A stretch of 64,000 nucleotides of DNA from the NCBI RefSeq assembly GCF_030622045.1, contig NZ_CP130886.1, positions 806,001 through 870,000 of the forward strand, given 5' to 3'. Below the pieces are notes generated by a model. The model saw only the letters and a list, made by a program, of their open reading frames with translations, was not told the DNA's origin and ran no database searches. Of this stretch, positions 1 through 10,989 are shown piece after piece. The stretch's first letter is position 1. Each line of letters begins with the position of its first letter. The DNA is from Planctellipticum variicoloris. GTDB lineage: Bacteria; Planctomycetota; Planctomycetia; Planctomycetales; Planctomycetaceae. Position numbers and translations under genes: made by a program.

Positions 1-507
1 GTCGGAGGTGTCTCCGTCGTCGGTCAGGATTTCCTGGTCATCTGCGATATCGCGACCGGCGACGATCATGGGGATGGAATAGCTGAGTTCGGCGCGCATC
101 TGGTTCGACAGCGAGCCCAGGACTGCATTCAGCACGATGTTGCCGACTTCGAGGAGCGTGCCGCTCATTTCGATGTCGAGATCGTCGGGGGGGGTATCGA
201 GATTCGCGAGCAACTGGGCCAGCAGCAGGCTGCTTCGCTCATCAAACAGGAGTCCGGCTTTGCCGCTGACCGGACCGCGGAAGTATTGCACGATCAGCGT
301 GGAAGATTCGTGGGCCACTGCGGTTTGCCACGTCTGATGGTCCTTCGTCGTGCAGTGCCGGACTTCCGGGGCTTGCAGTTCGATGCGGGCGCCGATCAAT
401 TCGCTCAGGGACGCCGCCGATCGTCCGACTCCGATGTTGACAATTTCTGAGAGTACGTCGAGCTGACTGGCGTCGAATCGTCCGCGCAGGGCAGTAATCA
501 ACGACAT
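1..507 (-). CDS. CheC-like protein phosphatase (3' end outside window)
   Basis: The minus-strand frame starts at ATG 507 and stays open to the left edge (169 codons seen, C-terminus missing). It carries the duplicated CheC/CheX/FliY signature: an E-x-x-N pair at residues 21/24 (EIVNIG) and a second at 120/123 (EVGNIV). In the family these pairs dephosphorylate CheY-P. The start lies inside the end of the upstream response-regulator gene (10 nt overlap), so the two are probably translationally coupled and the regulator may be the substrate. No other chemotaxis gene is visible nearby, so a role in motility is not shown; it may act on a stand-alone signalling pathway. Assignment to the CheC fold is firm, the partner is inferred. 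Confidence 0.82.
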   Translation of the reverse strand, partial: MSLITALRGRFDASQLDVLSEIVNIGVGRSAASLSELIGARIELQAPEVRHCTTKDHQTWQTAVAHESSTLIVQYFRGPVSGKAGLLFDERSSLLLAQLLANLDTPPDDLDIEMSGTLLEVGNIVLNAVLGSLSNQMRAELSYSIPMIVAGRDIADDQEILTDDGDTSD

Positions 508-881
508 ATCGGGAGCTCCTCGGCGGCGCGGAGTGCGCGGGACGCCAACTGGAGCAAGTCGGAGGGTTGAAACGGCTTGTTGATGAAATCGGTCGCTCCG
601 AGCTCGATCGCTCGGGCGCGAGAAGTGGTCTGAATGTCGGCTGAGATTACGATCACGGGAACCTGGAGGCCCTCCTGCTGCAACGCGGTCAGCAGACCGA
701 ATCCGTCGATCTCGGGCATCAGGAGGTCTGTGATGAGCAGATCCGGGAGCTGCTGGCGAATGCACTCCAGCGCCCTTGCGCCATTGTCGGCTTCGACGAA
801 CTGGTGTCCGAGCGGAGCCAGCGCCGACGCAACTCTACCGCGGCTGAACTTCGAGTCGTCGACAATCAGAATCGTGGTCAT
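498..881 (-). CDS. Single-domain CheY-like response regulator
   Basis: 127 residues, almost exactly one receiver domain with no output domain. The acidic pair D8/D9, phospho-acceptor D52 (in ITDLLMPEIDG), switch residue S80 and K102 are all present, so it should be phosphorylatable. The ATG at 881 was chosen because the domain begins immediately (MTTILIVDD) and a GGAG lies upstream; an upstream in-frame ATG at 953 would add a basic, non-conserved tail. It overlaps the CheC-like gene that follows, which suggests a regulator/phosphatase module. The cognate histidine kinase is not in the window. Confidence 0.9.
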   Translation of the reverse strand: MTTILIVDDSKFSRGRVASALAPLGHQFVEADNGARALECIRQQLPDLLITDLLMPEIDGFGLLTALQQEGLQVPVIVISADIQTTSRARAIELGATDFINKPFQPSDLLQLASRALRAAEELPICR

Positions 882-1077
882 GTCACCGGACTCCCGTATC
901 CGCGTGATCCGGCTGCCGCAGCGGCAACGCTTGGGACCGCGAACGCTCTGCACAACATTATGCCGGAACGCTTCGGAGGCCGGGTGTCGGGAGAGGTCGA
1001 TGCAACGAATCTGCGGGTCTGGGCAGAGTTTCCGCCGGATAGGTCGATTGTGCCGGAATCACCGGCTACATGGGCGC

Positions 1078-2616
1078 TCAGGCGGCCCGTCGTCGGACAT
1101 CCGAAGCGGCGGGGGCGAACTGGTCCGCGCCTGGGGCGAATTCCGGAGTCCGGAGACTGGAATCGCGGTCGGCGGAAAGTTCCCCGCAGACGGAGGCGAA
1201 CAGGCGGTGAAGGTCGTCGACGCGGGGGCCGCCGGAGTGGGGTTGCGTCATCCCTTCGGCGGCGAGCGTTGCGCGTGAGCCGTCTTCGCGGCGCAGCGAG
1301 AACTGGAATCCCCAGCGGGCCTCGCCGGGATCCGCTGACGAGTCGGTCGTCCAGTTCTGGTCTTCGCCGACAGGTCGCCCGGAGGCGTCCCGGCACTGAA
1401 ACCGAAGGCAATCGCCTCCCATGCGTTCCACGCGATCGACCACTGCCTGCCAGAGATCCATATGAAGCTGCGGATCGGAGTTTCCGAGTCGGGCGACGAG
1501 CAATCGCGTCTGCAGGACGCCGGAGGTATCGAGCAGCAGAACGCCAATTTCCTGGAGATAGCGGAAGAACAGGATCGTCTCGTGATATCCGAAGACTCTG
1601 CCGACGACAAGAAGGGCCAGCGTGCCGAGGCAGATGGCCAGCCCGACGGTTTCACTTTCAAGCACGGCGCTCAGCGTGGCCGCGGTGGCCATGAGGAGGC
1701 TCAGTCCGGTAATGGCCAGGAGCGCTTGCGAACGGGTCAGGCCGCGATCCTGCAGTCGGTGGTGAATGTGCCCCCGGTCGCCGACGCCGATGCCGCGCCC
1801 GGTGAGTTTTCGACGGACGATGGCCATCGTGGTGTCGAAGAGCGGGATGCTCATGAGGACCAGCGGAATCGCGAGCGTAAACCCGGCCGCCGTTTTGGAA
1901 GAGGCTTCGATCGCGAGCGCGCCCGCCAGAAAGCCGGTGGTCAGGCTGCCGGCGTCGCCCATGAAGATTCGCGCGGGGGGCCAGTTGTGGACGAGGAATC
2001 CCGCCAGGCTTCCCGCGAGGATCAGCGCGGTGACGCCATGCTCGGCTTCGCCCGCGGCAAGAAACAGGCTCGCCACCGTCAGCATGACGATCGTGCCGAT
2101 CGTTGCAGCCAGGCCGTCGAGGCCGTCGATCAGGTTCACGATATTCGAGCAGGTCGTCAGCCACAGGACGGTGAAGGGAATCGCAAACCAGCCGAGATCG
2201 ATGCTGATCCCGAGAATAGTCAGCGCGGGGATCGTTCGTCCCAGCATCGCAAACGGCAGGCAGCAGAGGATCTGGCCGAGCAGTTTTGTGCGCGGTCTGA
2301 GCGGCCAGCGGTCATCCCAGGCGCCCAGTGCGCAGAAACAGACGCCGGACGAGAGGAGGCTGATCACCATTTGCCGGCTGTCGGGGGTTGCCAGCCAGGA
2401 GCTGGGGAGAAGCAGCGAAAGCCCGAGGACCAGCAGCATGCTGGAAAAGAAAGAGACTCCTCCCAGGACCGGCATCGCCTGATGGTGATTCTTGCGACCG
2501 CCGTCCGGGCGATCGAGGAAGCCCAACCTCGAAGCCAGCACGCGGGCCACTGCGGTGAAAGCGACGCTCAGCGCGAAGGCTGACAGCGGAAGGGCGTAGC
2601 GGACATCGAAATTCAT
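1078..2616 (-). CDS. WecA/MraY-family undecaprenyl-phosphate sugar-1-phosphate transferase
   Basis: 512-residue polytopic membrane protein. Family motifs occur in the expected order: N-terminal LDRPDGGRKNHH segment, a WDD motif (D101/D102), NIVNLIDGLDGLA (158-170), FMGDAGS (218-224) and the HIHH loop (283-286). These bind Mg2+, the UDP-sugar and the polyprenyl phosphate. WecA-type enzymes start O-antigen, teichoic acid or exopolysaccharide assembly by moving an aminosugar-1-phosphate to undecaprenyl phosphate. It is longer than typical WecA (about 350-370 residues): after the last predicted helices there is a soluble C-terminal region of roughly 150 residues of unknown role. ATG 2616 begins just before the first membrane helix; an upstream start would add a basic non-membrane leader. 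The sugar substrate cannot be told from sequence. Confidence 0.88.
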   Translation of the reverse strand: MNFDVRYALPLSAFALSVAFTAVARVLASRLGFLDRPDGGRKNHHQAMPVLGGVSFFSSMLLVLGLSLLLPSSWLATPDSRQMVISLLSSGVCFCALGAWDDRWPLRPRTKLLGQILCCLPFAMLGRTIPALTILGISIDLGWFAIPFTVLWLTTCSNIVNLIDGLDGLAATIGTIVMLTVASLFLAAGEAEHGVTALILAGSLAGFLVHNWPPARIFMGDAGSLTTGFLAGALAIEASSKTAAGFTLAIPLVLMSIPLFDTTMAIVRRKLTGRGIGVGDRGHIHHRLQDRGLTRSQALLAITGLSLLMATAATLSAVLESETVGLAICLGTLALLVVGRVFGYHETILFFRYLQEIGVLLLDTSGVLQTRLLVARLGNSDPQLHMDLWQAVVDRVERMGGDCLRFQCRDASGRPVGEDQNWTTDSSADPGEARWGFQFSLRREDGSRATLAAEGMTQPHSGGPRVDDLHRLFASVCGELSADRDSSLRTPEFAPGADQFAPAASDVRRRAA

Positions 2617-3017
2617 CGGCAACAGCCCTTGATGCGGGCGATCAGGGAGGCCGTGCCTCCACCAGTCAGTCGCGTCACAGATGGGAGTCCTGCGGCGCGA
2701 AATACGCAGCGATCCGCCGCACGACAAGTCGCGGAAACTGTGGCAGCCGGCCTCGGGCTGCCGTTTTCGTCAATGGGTCAGCGATTGGAGGGGCGGAGTA
2801 TAGTGGTCGATTCGCACTGGTCAATCTCAATACGGGCAGAGTCTGCCGATTCGCATCGAAGACCGGCTGATCTTTGGCGTTTCACGCCAGGCGGCGGGTG
2901 TGAAACCCTGCCGGGGGGCGCGACCGGACGATGGATACGGTCTGGCGGACCGTTTTGGAAGTCGCGTCGGCCGAAGCGGTCGTGCGGTGAAACACTCAAC
3001 TGCGGCGAGGATTGGTC
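2617..3017. other. Non-coding divergent gap (401 bp)
   Basis: The gap separates the minus-strand WecA-like gene from the plus-strand DUF962 gene, so it should hold two divergent promoters. No convincing gene was found. It contains a hairpin at 2742-2762 followed by GTTTT, listed separately. No clear -35/-10 pair could be defended. Confidence 0.6.
2742..2767 (+). terminator. Terminator-like hairpin without an upstream gene
   Basis: Stem GGCAGCC/GGCTGCC (7 bp) with a 7-nt loop, followed by GTTTT on the plus strand. No plus-strand gene precedes it within the gap, so it is either chance, part of the WecA-like leader on the other strand, or the end of a short RNA. Confidence 0.35.
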
Positions 3018-3320
3018 ATGCTGACGAGGTTCGTGAAAAACTATCTGTTGCGCCACCAGCATCCGCTCAATCAGGTCCTGCATCTGGTCGGTGTTCCGTT
3101 GACGTTTCTGGCGACGGCAGTGCTGTTGTGGGAGGGGCACGTCATCTGGGGCTGCGGGACGTTCGTGGCGGGATACGCGCTGCAGTTCGCCGGTCATGCG
3201 GTCGAGGGGAACGACGCCGGGGAAGTGATCGTTCTCAAACGCGCGCTTGGATTTCCCTATGTCGACATTGTTCCACGGCCTGTTTCCGTCAAGGAGCGAA
3301 AGAATGAGGGCCGATACTGA
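3018..3320 (+). CDS. DUF962 / Mpo1-like small membrane protein
   Basis: 100 residues with two hydrophobic stretches. The N-terminal RHQHPLNQVLHLVGVPL segment and the later GHAVEGN segment match the DUF962 (YGL010w/Mpo1-like) pattern of conserved His, Asn and Glu. Yeast Mpo1 is an iron-dependent dioxygenase of fatty-acid alpha-oxidation; bacterial members are mostly uncharacterised, so only the family is claimed here. ATG 3018 was preferred over an in-frame TTG two codons upstream. It stands alone between a divergent gap and the TolC-family gene. Confidence 0.72.
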   Translation: MLTRFVKNYLLRHQHPLNQVLHLVGVPLTFLATAVLLWEGHVIWGCGTFVAGYALQFAGHAVEGNDAGEVIVLKRALGFPYVDIVPRPVSVKERKNEGRY

Positions 3321-3471
3321 CTCTACCGGGTGTGCGGCTTGTGCGGGATGAGAGAGTCCTGCGGGATTTGTGGTTTCGAACGGCGTCATTGTATGGCGCT
3401 AGTCCCGAAGCAGATCGTCCCCCCGGTTGCAGCGTCGTCGACTCTTCGGCGACGTGATTAAGGGGGTTGGA

Positions 3472-5544
3472 ATGCGATTCGAGCGATCGATCCGCTGGAT
3501 CCACGCGCTGCTGGCCACCGCCGCCTTTGCCGGGTGTCGCGGGGTGGAGCACCTGAATTACCTGGGTGATGCGGACCTTCAGTACTATAAGACGAAGTCG
3601 CTGGAGATCGAGTATCCCAATGTCGACGATCCGACACCTCCCGAAGTGGCGTATTCTCAGGCGCCACGGACGGTGAAGGACGCCGAGGTCGAATCGTATT
3701 GGGATCTGTCGCTGCAGGACGCGGTCCTGATTGCGATTGCGAACAATAAGATGATCCGGTCGCGGGGCGAGTTTCTGAATGGCGGGGTCCTGCTTCGCAA
3801 CCCGACGAATGCACCGTCGGTCTACGATCCGGCCTTGCGCGAAACGGGTTTCCTGTTCGGCAATCGAGGCGTGGAAGCCGCCCTCGCCGACTTCGACGCC
3901 CAGTTCACGACGTCGCTGCTGTTCGGCAGCGCGCAGAACGTGCAGAACAACGGCGGGTTTATCAATCCGGGGTTCGTGCTTGAGAACGACACCGCGGCGT
4001 TCGCTTCGGCGCTGCAGAAGACGTTCGCCAATGGCGGCACGGTCGCGCTGAACCACAACTGGAACTACCTCAACACCAATACTCCGGCTCCGCTGCTCTA
4101 CCCGTCGTCCTACAACGGGTTTGCGCAATTCAGCTATACCCAGCCCCTGTGGGCGGGGGCGGGTGTGGACTACAACCGCATCGCCGGCCCCGTCCGATCA
4201 GGTCTGGGAGCGATTACCGGCGTGAGTCAGGGCGTATCGATTTCCCGGATCAACGTCGACATCTCGCTCGCGGACTTCGAGCTGGCCGTGATTCAGATGG
4301 TCAAGGACGTCGAGGATCTGTACTGGGAGCTGTATCTGACCTATCGGCAATACGACGCCGAAGTCGCCAATCGCGACAGCGTGCTGCAGGTCTGGACGAC
4401 GATTAACGCCAAGCGAGTGGCGCAGTCGGCGGGCGGCGGGAGCGCTTCGGAGTCGCTGGCGCGAGCGAACTACCTGGAGACGCGAGCGCGGGTCGAGAAC
4501 GCTCTGGCCACCATCTACAGCACCGAGAATCAGTTTCGGCGGCTGCTGGCGCTGCCGGTCAACGATGGCCGGCTGATTCGCCCGAGCGATTCACCGCTGC
4601 AGGCGGAGTACGTGGTCAATTGGGACTCCGCACTGCTGGAGTCGCTGATGCGGCGGCCGGAGCTGCGCCGTCAGAAGTGGCAGATCAAGAGTCTCGAACT
4701 GCAGCGTCTGGCGGCGGAGAGCGTCGTCAATCCGCAGCTCAACTTCGTGTCGTCTTATCAGTTGAACGGGTTCGGCAACGACCTGTGGTCGTATGATACT
4801 TCGGGCTACAACAGCGCCTACGGCTCGCTGACGCGGGGTGAGCAGTCGAGCTGGACGCTCGGGTTTCAGTTCGCCATGCCGATCGGTTTCCGACAGGCAC
4901 GTTCGCAGTTGCGGAATATCGAACTTCAGTTGATCAAGGCGAAATCGGCGTTGACGTCCCAGGAGCAGGATATCAGCCACGAACTGGCAGATGCCGTGCA
5001 GCGGATTGACGCTGCCTATATGGTCGCGAAAACCAACTTCGACCGCGTGATCGCCGCGGACCGGCAGTTGCGAGACATCAAGCTGGCCTACGATATCGGC
5101 GGCGCCAATCTGGCGGATATCGGCCGAGTGAATATCGACCTGCTGACTCGAACTCAGTCCAACCGGACGGCCGCTGAAGTGGCGTTTGTGACCAGCGTGG
5201 TCCGCTACAACCAGGCCATCGCCGAACTGCATCTGCGGCAAGGCACGACTCTGGAAAACAGCGGGATTTCGCTCGAAGAAGGTCCTTGGTCGGAAGGGGC
5301 TCAGGACGACGCGCTTCGTCGGGCGTGGGCTCGCAGCTTTGCCCGGCCGAACGAGTGGCTGGAGTCGCAGCCGGCCGATTTTGCCTCACCAGTGCCGTTC
5401 CCCAAGACCGATCTGTCGCCGTCGTCCGCAAACGCCGGAAGTCAAACTCCGACGCCCGCGGTTCCTCCCGGTCCGGCAGAGGCGGCTTATCCTCCTCCCG
5501 TTCCGGCGCCGGCCGCCCCGGGGGTCGATACGATTCCCGAGTAG
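3472..5544 (+). CDS. TolC-family outer membrane efflux lipoprotein
   Basis: 690 residues. The N-terminus is a lipoprotein signal peptide (MRFERSIRWIHALLATAAFAGC with lipobox AFAGC). The body has two long repeats rich in coiled-coil and alternating patterns typical of the outer membrane efflux family, including an ELxxxRxxLxxxxxR-like helix and IEx-rich loops. It should form a trimeric channel for an RND or ABC exporter or type I secretion. It is longer than E. coli TolC (about 470) because of an N-terminal insertion and a Pro/Ala-rich C-terminal tail. ATG 3472 follows an AGGGGG ribosome-binding site. No adaptor or inner-membrane pump gene is adjacent, so the exported substrate is unknown. A strong terminator follows. 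Confidence 0.85.
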   Translation: MRFERSIRWIHALLATAAFAGCRGVEHLNYLGDADLQYYKTKSLEIEYPNVDDPTPPEVAYSQAPRTVKDAEVESYWDLSLQDAVLIAIANNKMIRSRGEFLNGGVLLRNPTNAPSVYDPALRETGFLFGNRGVEAALADFDAQFTTSLLFGSAQNVQNNGGFINPGFVLENDTAAFASALQKTFANGGTVALNHNWNYLNTNTPAPLLYPSSYNGFAQFSYTQPLWAGAGVDYNRIAGPVRSGLGAITGVSQGVSISRINVDISLADFELAVIQMVKDVEDLYWELYLTYRQYDAEVANRDSVLQVWTTINAKRVAQSAGGGSASESLARANYLETRARVENALATIYSTENQFRRLLALPVNDGRLIRPSDSPLQAEYVVNWDSALLESLMRRPELRRQKWQIKSLELQRLAAESVVNPQLNFVSSYQLNGFGNDLWSYDTSGYNSAYGSLTRGEQSSWTLGFQFAMPIGFRQARSQLRNIELQLIKAKSALTSQEQDISHELADAVQRIDAAYMVAKTNFDRVIAADRQLRDIKLAYDIGGANLADIGRVNIDLLTRTQSNRTAAEVAFVTSVVRYNQAIAELHLRQGTTLENSGISLEEGPWSEGAQDDALRRAWARSFARPNEWLESQPADFASPVPFPKTDLSPSSANAGSQTPTPAVPPGPAEAAYPPPVPAPAAPGVDTIPE

Positions 5545-7782
<2,238 letters not shown>

Positions 7783-8076
7783 GTCCGGCGTTCGCCAGCA
7801 GAAGCCTCATCGCGATGCGCCAGTCTTGCCGCGGCGCTGTCGGAACGCAAATCAAGGACAGGGAAGGGCCTTCCCGTTCCAGTTTGCATGACGGGGTCGT
7901 CGAAGGCCCCGACCCGGCCACCCGCCAGCGAATCAACGGCTGCCTGTTTGTGGTCATGGAGAGCACCATTTTCCGGCAACAAAACCACGAGTCGGTTGAA
8001 CGGCGGCCCGGTCATCGGGAAGATGGCGTCAGCAATCCTCCGCAGCAGCACTCCGCAAATGATCGGGATCGTCGAT

Positions 8077-9660
8077 ATGTCCGTGCAGCCAGTCCTCATC
8101 AATGGTCAATGGGCGGCCTCTGTCGGCACTGAGACGTTTCAGGCGCTCAATCCGAAAACTCGGGAGATGCTGCCGGAACGGTATCCCGTCAGCCCCTGGG
8201 CGGAAATCGAGCAGGCGATCGTCGCGGCGGATGCGGCGGCCAAAGCGGCCCGGTCGCTCAGCGGTGAGCATTTCGCCCGGTTCCTGGAAATCTTCGCGGA
8301 CAGGATTGAGTCGCGGAAATCGGATTTCGTCGCGATTGCCCATCGCGAAACGGCTCTGCCGGTGACGCCCCGCCTTCAGGACGCCGAACTTCCCCGCACG
8401 ACCAATCAGTTGCGCCAGGCGGCCGCCGCGGCGCGCGAAGGCTCGTGGGCGCTGCCGACCATCGATACCAACGCGAATATCCGTTCGGTGCTGGGGCCGA
8501 TCGGACCGGTGGCCGTTTTCGGGCCGAATAATTTTCCGTTTGCCTTCAACAGCGCGGCGGGCGGCGACTTCGCCGCCGCCGTTGCGGCCGGAAATCCGGT
8601 GATCGCCAAGGCCCATTCTTCACATCCGGGGACGACGCGGCTGTTCGCCGAACTGGCTCAGGCTGCGGCCGACGAGGCCGGATTGCCGAAGGGCTTCATC
8701 CAGCTCATTTACCGGACGAGCCATGCCGATGGCGCCAAACTTGTATCGCATCGGCTGATGGGAGCGTCCGGTTACACGGGGTCGCGTTCGGCCGGCCTGA
8801 CGCTCAAGTCGGCGGCGGATGCAGTTGGAAAACCGATTTACCTGGAGTTGTCGAGCATCAACCCCGTCTACTTCCTGCCGGGGGCCGTGCGTGAGCGGTC
8901 TGCCGAGCTGGTCGAGCAGTTCGCCGGAAGTTGCCTGATGGGGACGGGGCAGTTCTGCACGAATCCGGGGCTCGTCGCGATGGTCGCCGGGGCCGAGACG
9001 GAGGCGGTGATCACGCAGATCGGCGCCAAATTCCAGGCGGCTCCGGTGGGAACGTTACTTGGTGAAGGTGTGCTGCGAAATCTGTCCGACGCCGTTCAGA
9101 CGCTGGTCGCGGCCGGGGCCGAGATTGTTTCTGGCGGCGGTGCGGGCGGTGGAACGGGCGTCAGTTATCACAACACGCTGCTGCGTGTGACTGGCAGCCA
9201 GTTTCTGGCCTCGCCGGAAGATCTCCAGACAGAGGCGTTCGGCAACGAGTCGTTGATTGTGGTTGCGGAGAACGCAGCTCAACTGGTTGAGATCACCGAG
9301 CACCTGGAAGGCAACCTGACCGGCTGCATTTACTCCGCCAACGACGGCTCTGACGATGCGTTGTACGACCAGCTTGCTCCGGCCCTGCGGCAGAAAGTCG
9401 GCCGATTGTTGAACGACAAAATGCCGACAGGCGTTGCCGTTTCGCCTGCGATGAATCATGGCGGACCGTTCCCGGCGACCGGGCATCCCGGGTTCACGGC
9501 GGTCGGAATTCCCGCCTCGCTGCGCCGGTTCGGCATGCTGCATTGTTACGACGGCGTGCGTCCGCATCGACTGCCGGCGAGCCTCAAGGAGCAGAACGCC
9601 GCGTCGAAGCCGTGGCGTCTGGTCGACGGCGTCTGGACGCAAGGCGACATCGGGGCCTGA
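8077..9660 (+). CDS. Aldehyde dehydrogenase, alpha-ketoglutarate semialdehyde (2,5-dioxovalerate) type
   Basis: 527 residues. The catalytic cysteine is C294 in GTGQFCTNPG and the general base is E257 in YLELSS; the FCTNPG form is the variant I associate with 2,5-dioxovalerate dehydrogenases rather than generic aldehyde dehydrogenases. Those enzymes oxidise alpha-ketoglutarate semialdehyde to 2-oxoglutarate with NAD(P)+ at the end of non-phosphorylating pentose, glucarate or hydroxyproline breakdown. ATG 8077 fits the family N-terminus (VLINGQW); an ATG at 8059 is an alternative, and neither has a strong ribosome-binding site. No partner pathway genes are next to it, so substrate is inferred from family resemblance. 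Confidence 0.85.
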   Translation: MSVQPVLINGQWAASVGTETFQALNPKTREMLPERYPVSPWAEIEQAIVAADAAAKAARSLSGEHFARFLEIFADRIESRKSDFVAIAHRETALPVTPRLQDAELPRTTNQLRQAAAAAREGSWALPTIDTNANIRSVLGPIGPVAVFGPNNFPFAFNSAAGGDFAAAVAAGNPVIAKAHSSHPGTTRLFAELAQAAADEAGLPKGFIQLIYRTSHADGAKLVSHRLMGASGYTGSRSAGLTLKSAADAVGKPIYLELSSINPVYFLPGAVRERSAELVEQFAGSCLMGTGQFCTNPGLVAMVAGAETEAVITQIGAKFQAAPVGTLLGEGVLRNLSDAVQTLVAAGAEIVSGGGAGGGTGVSYHNTLLRVTGSQFLASPEDLQTEAFGNESLIVVAENAAQLVEITEHLEGNLTGCIYSANDGSDDALYDQLAPALRQKVGRLLNDKMPTGVAVSPAMNHGGPFPATGHPGFTAVGIPASLRRFGMLHCYDGVRPHRLPASLKEQNAASKPWRLVDGVWTQGDIGA

Positions 9661-9667
9661 TTTTCCG

Positions 9668-9690
9668 GGGCTCAGACTGGAGCCCGTTTG
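9668..9690 (+). terminator. Weak terminator-like hairpin after the aldehyde dehydrogenase gene
   Basis: Stem GGGCTC/GAGCCC (6 bp, loop AGACTG) followed by GTTTGTG, 8 bp after the stop codon. Short stem and broken T tract keep confidence low. Confidence 0.35.
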
Positions 9691-9854
9691 TGCCGCCGGA
9701 GTCGAAAACTTCTGACGGTTCCGACGATTCGGAGGCAGCCTTGAGCCTGACCCGTCGTCCGCTATGATGAAGGCCCCTTCACGGACTGCCCGCCCGATTG
9801 GGCGGCGGCGATGGGAATTGTGCAGCAGCGGGCGACTGGCGGGAGTGAGGATCC

Positions 9855-10871
9855 ATGAGTTTTCTGCGGCCCGATCTGGCAGGGCCTCGTGCGATCCCGT
9901 TCCAGGCGCCGCAGGGCGACCTGGCGATTCTGCCGGGGTCCGCCAACCCGCTGCTGGCCCAGAATATTGCAAACGCGCTGGGAGTCTCGCTGACGCCCTG
10001 CCGGGCGCATGTTTTCAGTGAAGGGAACGTCTTCGTCCGCGTCAAGGAGAACGTGCGCGGGCGCGACGTATATGTGATTCAGGGGTGCCACTACCCCGTC
10101 AACGACAACTTCATGGAACTGCTGTTCTGGATCGACGCCCTGAAGCGGGCCAGCGCCCAGAGCGTGACGGCGGTGATCCCCTTCTTCAGCTATGCGCAGG
10201 GGGACAAGAAAGACGAACCCCGTGTTTCGATCCGGGCGCGTGTCTGTGCCGACGCCATCGAAGTGTCGGGCGCCGACCGCGTTCTTACGATGGACCTGCA
10301 CAGTCCGCAGATCCAGGGCTTTTTTCGCGTTCCCGTCGATCATCTTTACGGTCGGACGGTCCTCTGTGACCATTTTCGCAAGTTAAACGTGCCGGATCTG
10401 GTCGTCTGCAGTCCCGACGTCGGTTTCGCCAAAGGCGCCGCGGCGTACGCGAACCTGCTGGGCGTACCGGTCGTGATCGGCAACAAGCAGCGCACCGATC
10501 ATTCCGAGACTGTGCAGGTGCTCGAAGTCATCGGAGACGTCAAAGACAAGAACGTGCTGCTGGTCGACGACCTGACCATCACCGGCCGGTCTCTCATAGA
10601 AATGGCCCGCGTCCTCAAACTCCGCGGAGCGCGGGATGTGTATGCCGCGGTGACGCACGGCGTGCTGTCCAAGGGGGCCGCCCCGCGGATCGCAGAGAGC
10701 GAGATCAAGAAAATGTTCGTCACGGACACGATCGAATCGTCATTCGATCCGCTGCCGCCGAACCTGGAAGTGGTCTCGGTGGCGCCGCTGTTCGCCGAAG
10801 CCATCCGCTCGATCCACGACCGGACGAGCGTCAGCATGCTGTTTCCTGATACGAAACCGACGACGGCGTGA
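9855..10871 (+). CDS. prs: Ribose-phosphate pyrophosphokinase (PRPP synthetase)
   Basis: 338 residues. It makes PRPP from ribose 5-phosphate and ATP for purine, pyrimidine, histidine and tryptophan synthesis. Visible motifs are HPVNDN-like substrate segment ([11 protein letters not shown]), the MDLH metal site (H149), QGFF, DHLYG and the PRPP loop [10 protein letters not shown] (237-246). One divergence: where classical enzymes have the ATP-binding sequence YARQDxK, this one has [10 protein letters not shown] (113-122). I believe a clade of bacterial homologues shares a GDKKDEP form, so it is probably functional. ATG 9855 follows a GGAG-containing leader. It is followed by a heptamer element and mutS. 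Confidence 0.94.
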   Translation: MSFLRPDLAGPRAIPFQAPQGDLAILPGSANPLLAQNIANALGVSLTPCRAHVFSEGNVFVRVKENVRGRDVYVIQGCHYPVNDNFMELLFWIDALKRASAQSVTAVIPFFSYAQGDKKDEPRVSIRARVCADAIEVSGADRVLTMDLHSPQIQGFFRVPVDHLYGRTVLCDHFRKLNVPDLVVCSPDVGFAKGAAAYANLLGVPVVIGNKQRTDHSETVQVLEVIGDVKDKNVLLVDDLTITGRSLIEMARVLKLRGARDVYAAVTHGVLSKGAAPRIAESEIKKMFVTDTIESSFDPLPPNLEVVSVAPLFAEAIRSIHDRTSVSMLFPDTKPTTA

Positions 10872-10878
10872 TTGGCAA

Positions 10879-10989
10879 GTCGAGAGTCGAGCGTCTAGAG
10901 TCGAGAGCCAGGCCGGACGCGCTCGACCTTGGGTTGTGCGTCTGTGGTCTTTTCTGGCTCTCGACACTCGACTCCGGACTCGCGACTCA
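10879..10989. repeat. Heptameric palindromic intergenic element, copy A
   Basis: Left arm (10879-10911) is four heptamers in phase, GTCGAGA, GTCGAGC, GTCTAGA, GTCGAGA, closing with GCCAG. Right arm (10954-10989) opens with CTGGC and runs TCTCGAC, ACTCGAC, TCCGGAC, TCGCGAC, TCA. The arms are imperfect reverse complements with a 42-bp centre. The element starts 7 bp after the prs stop codon and ends at the base before the mutS ATG (10990), leaving no recognisable Shine-Dalgarno sequence. Related copies are at 17974-18073, 51361-51482 and 52140-52235. Confidence 0.85.

Noticed and set aside
2629-3024. Plus-strand frame of 131 codons in the divergent gap
   Set aside because: No motif or ribosome-binding site, and it would run into the DUF962 gene start.
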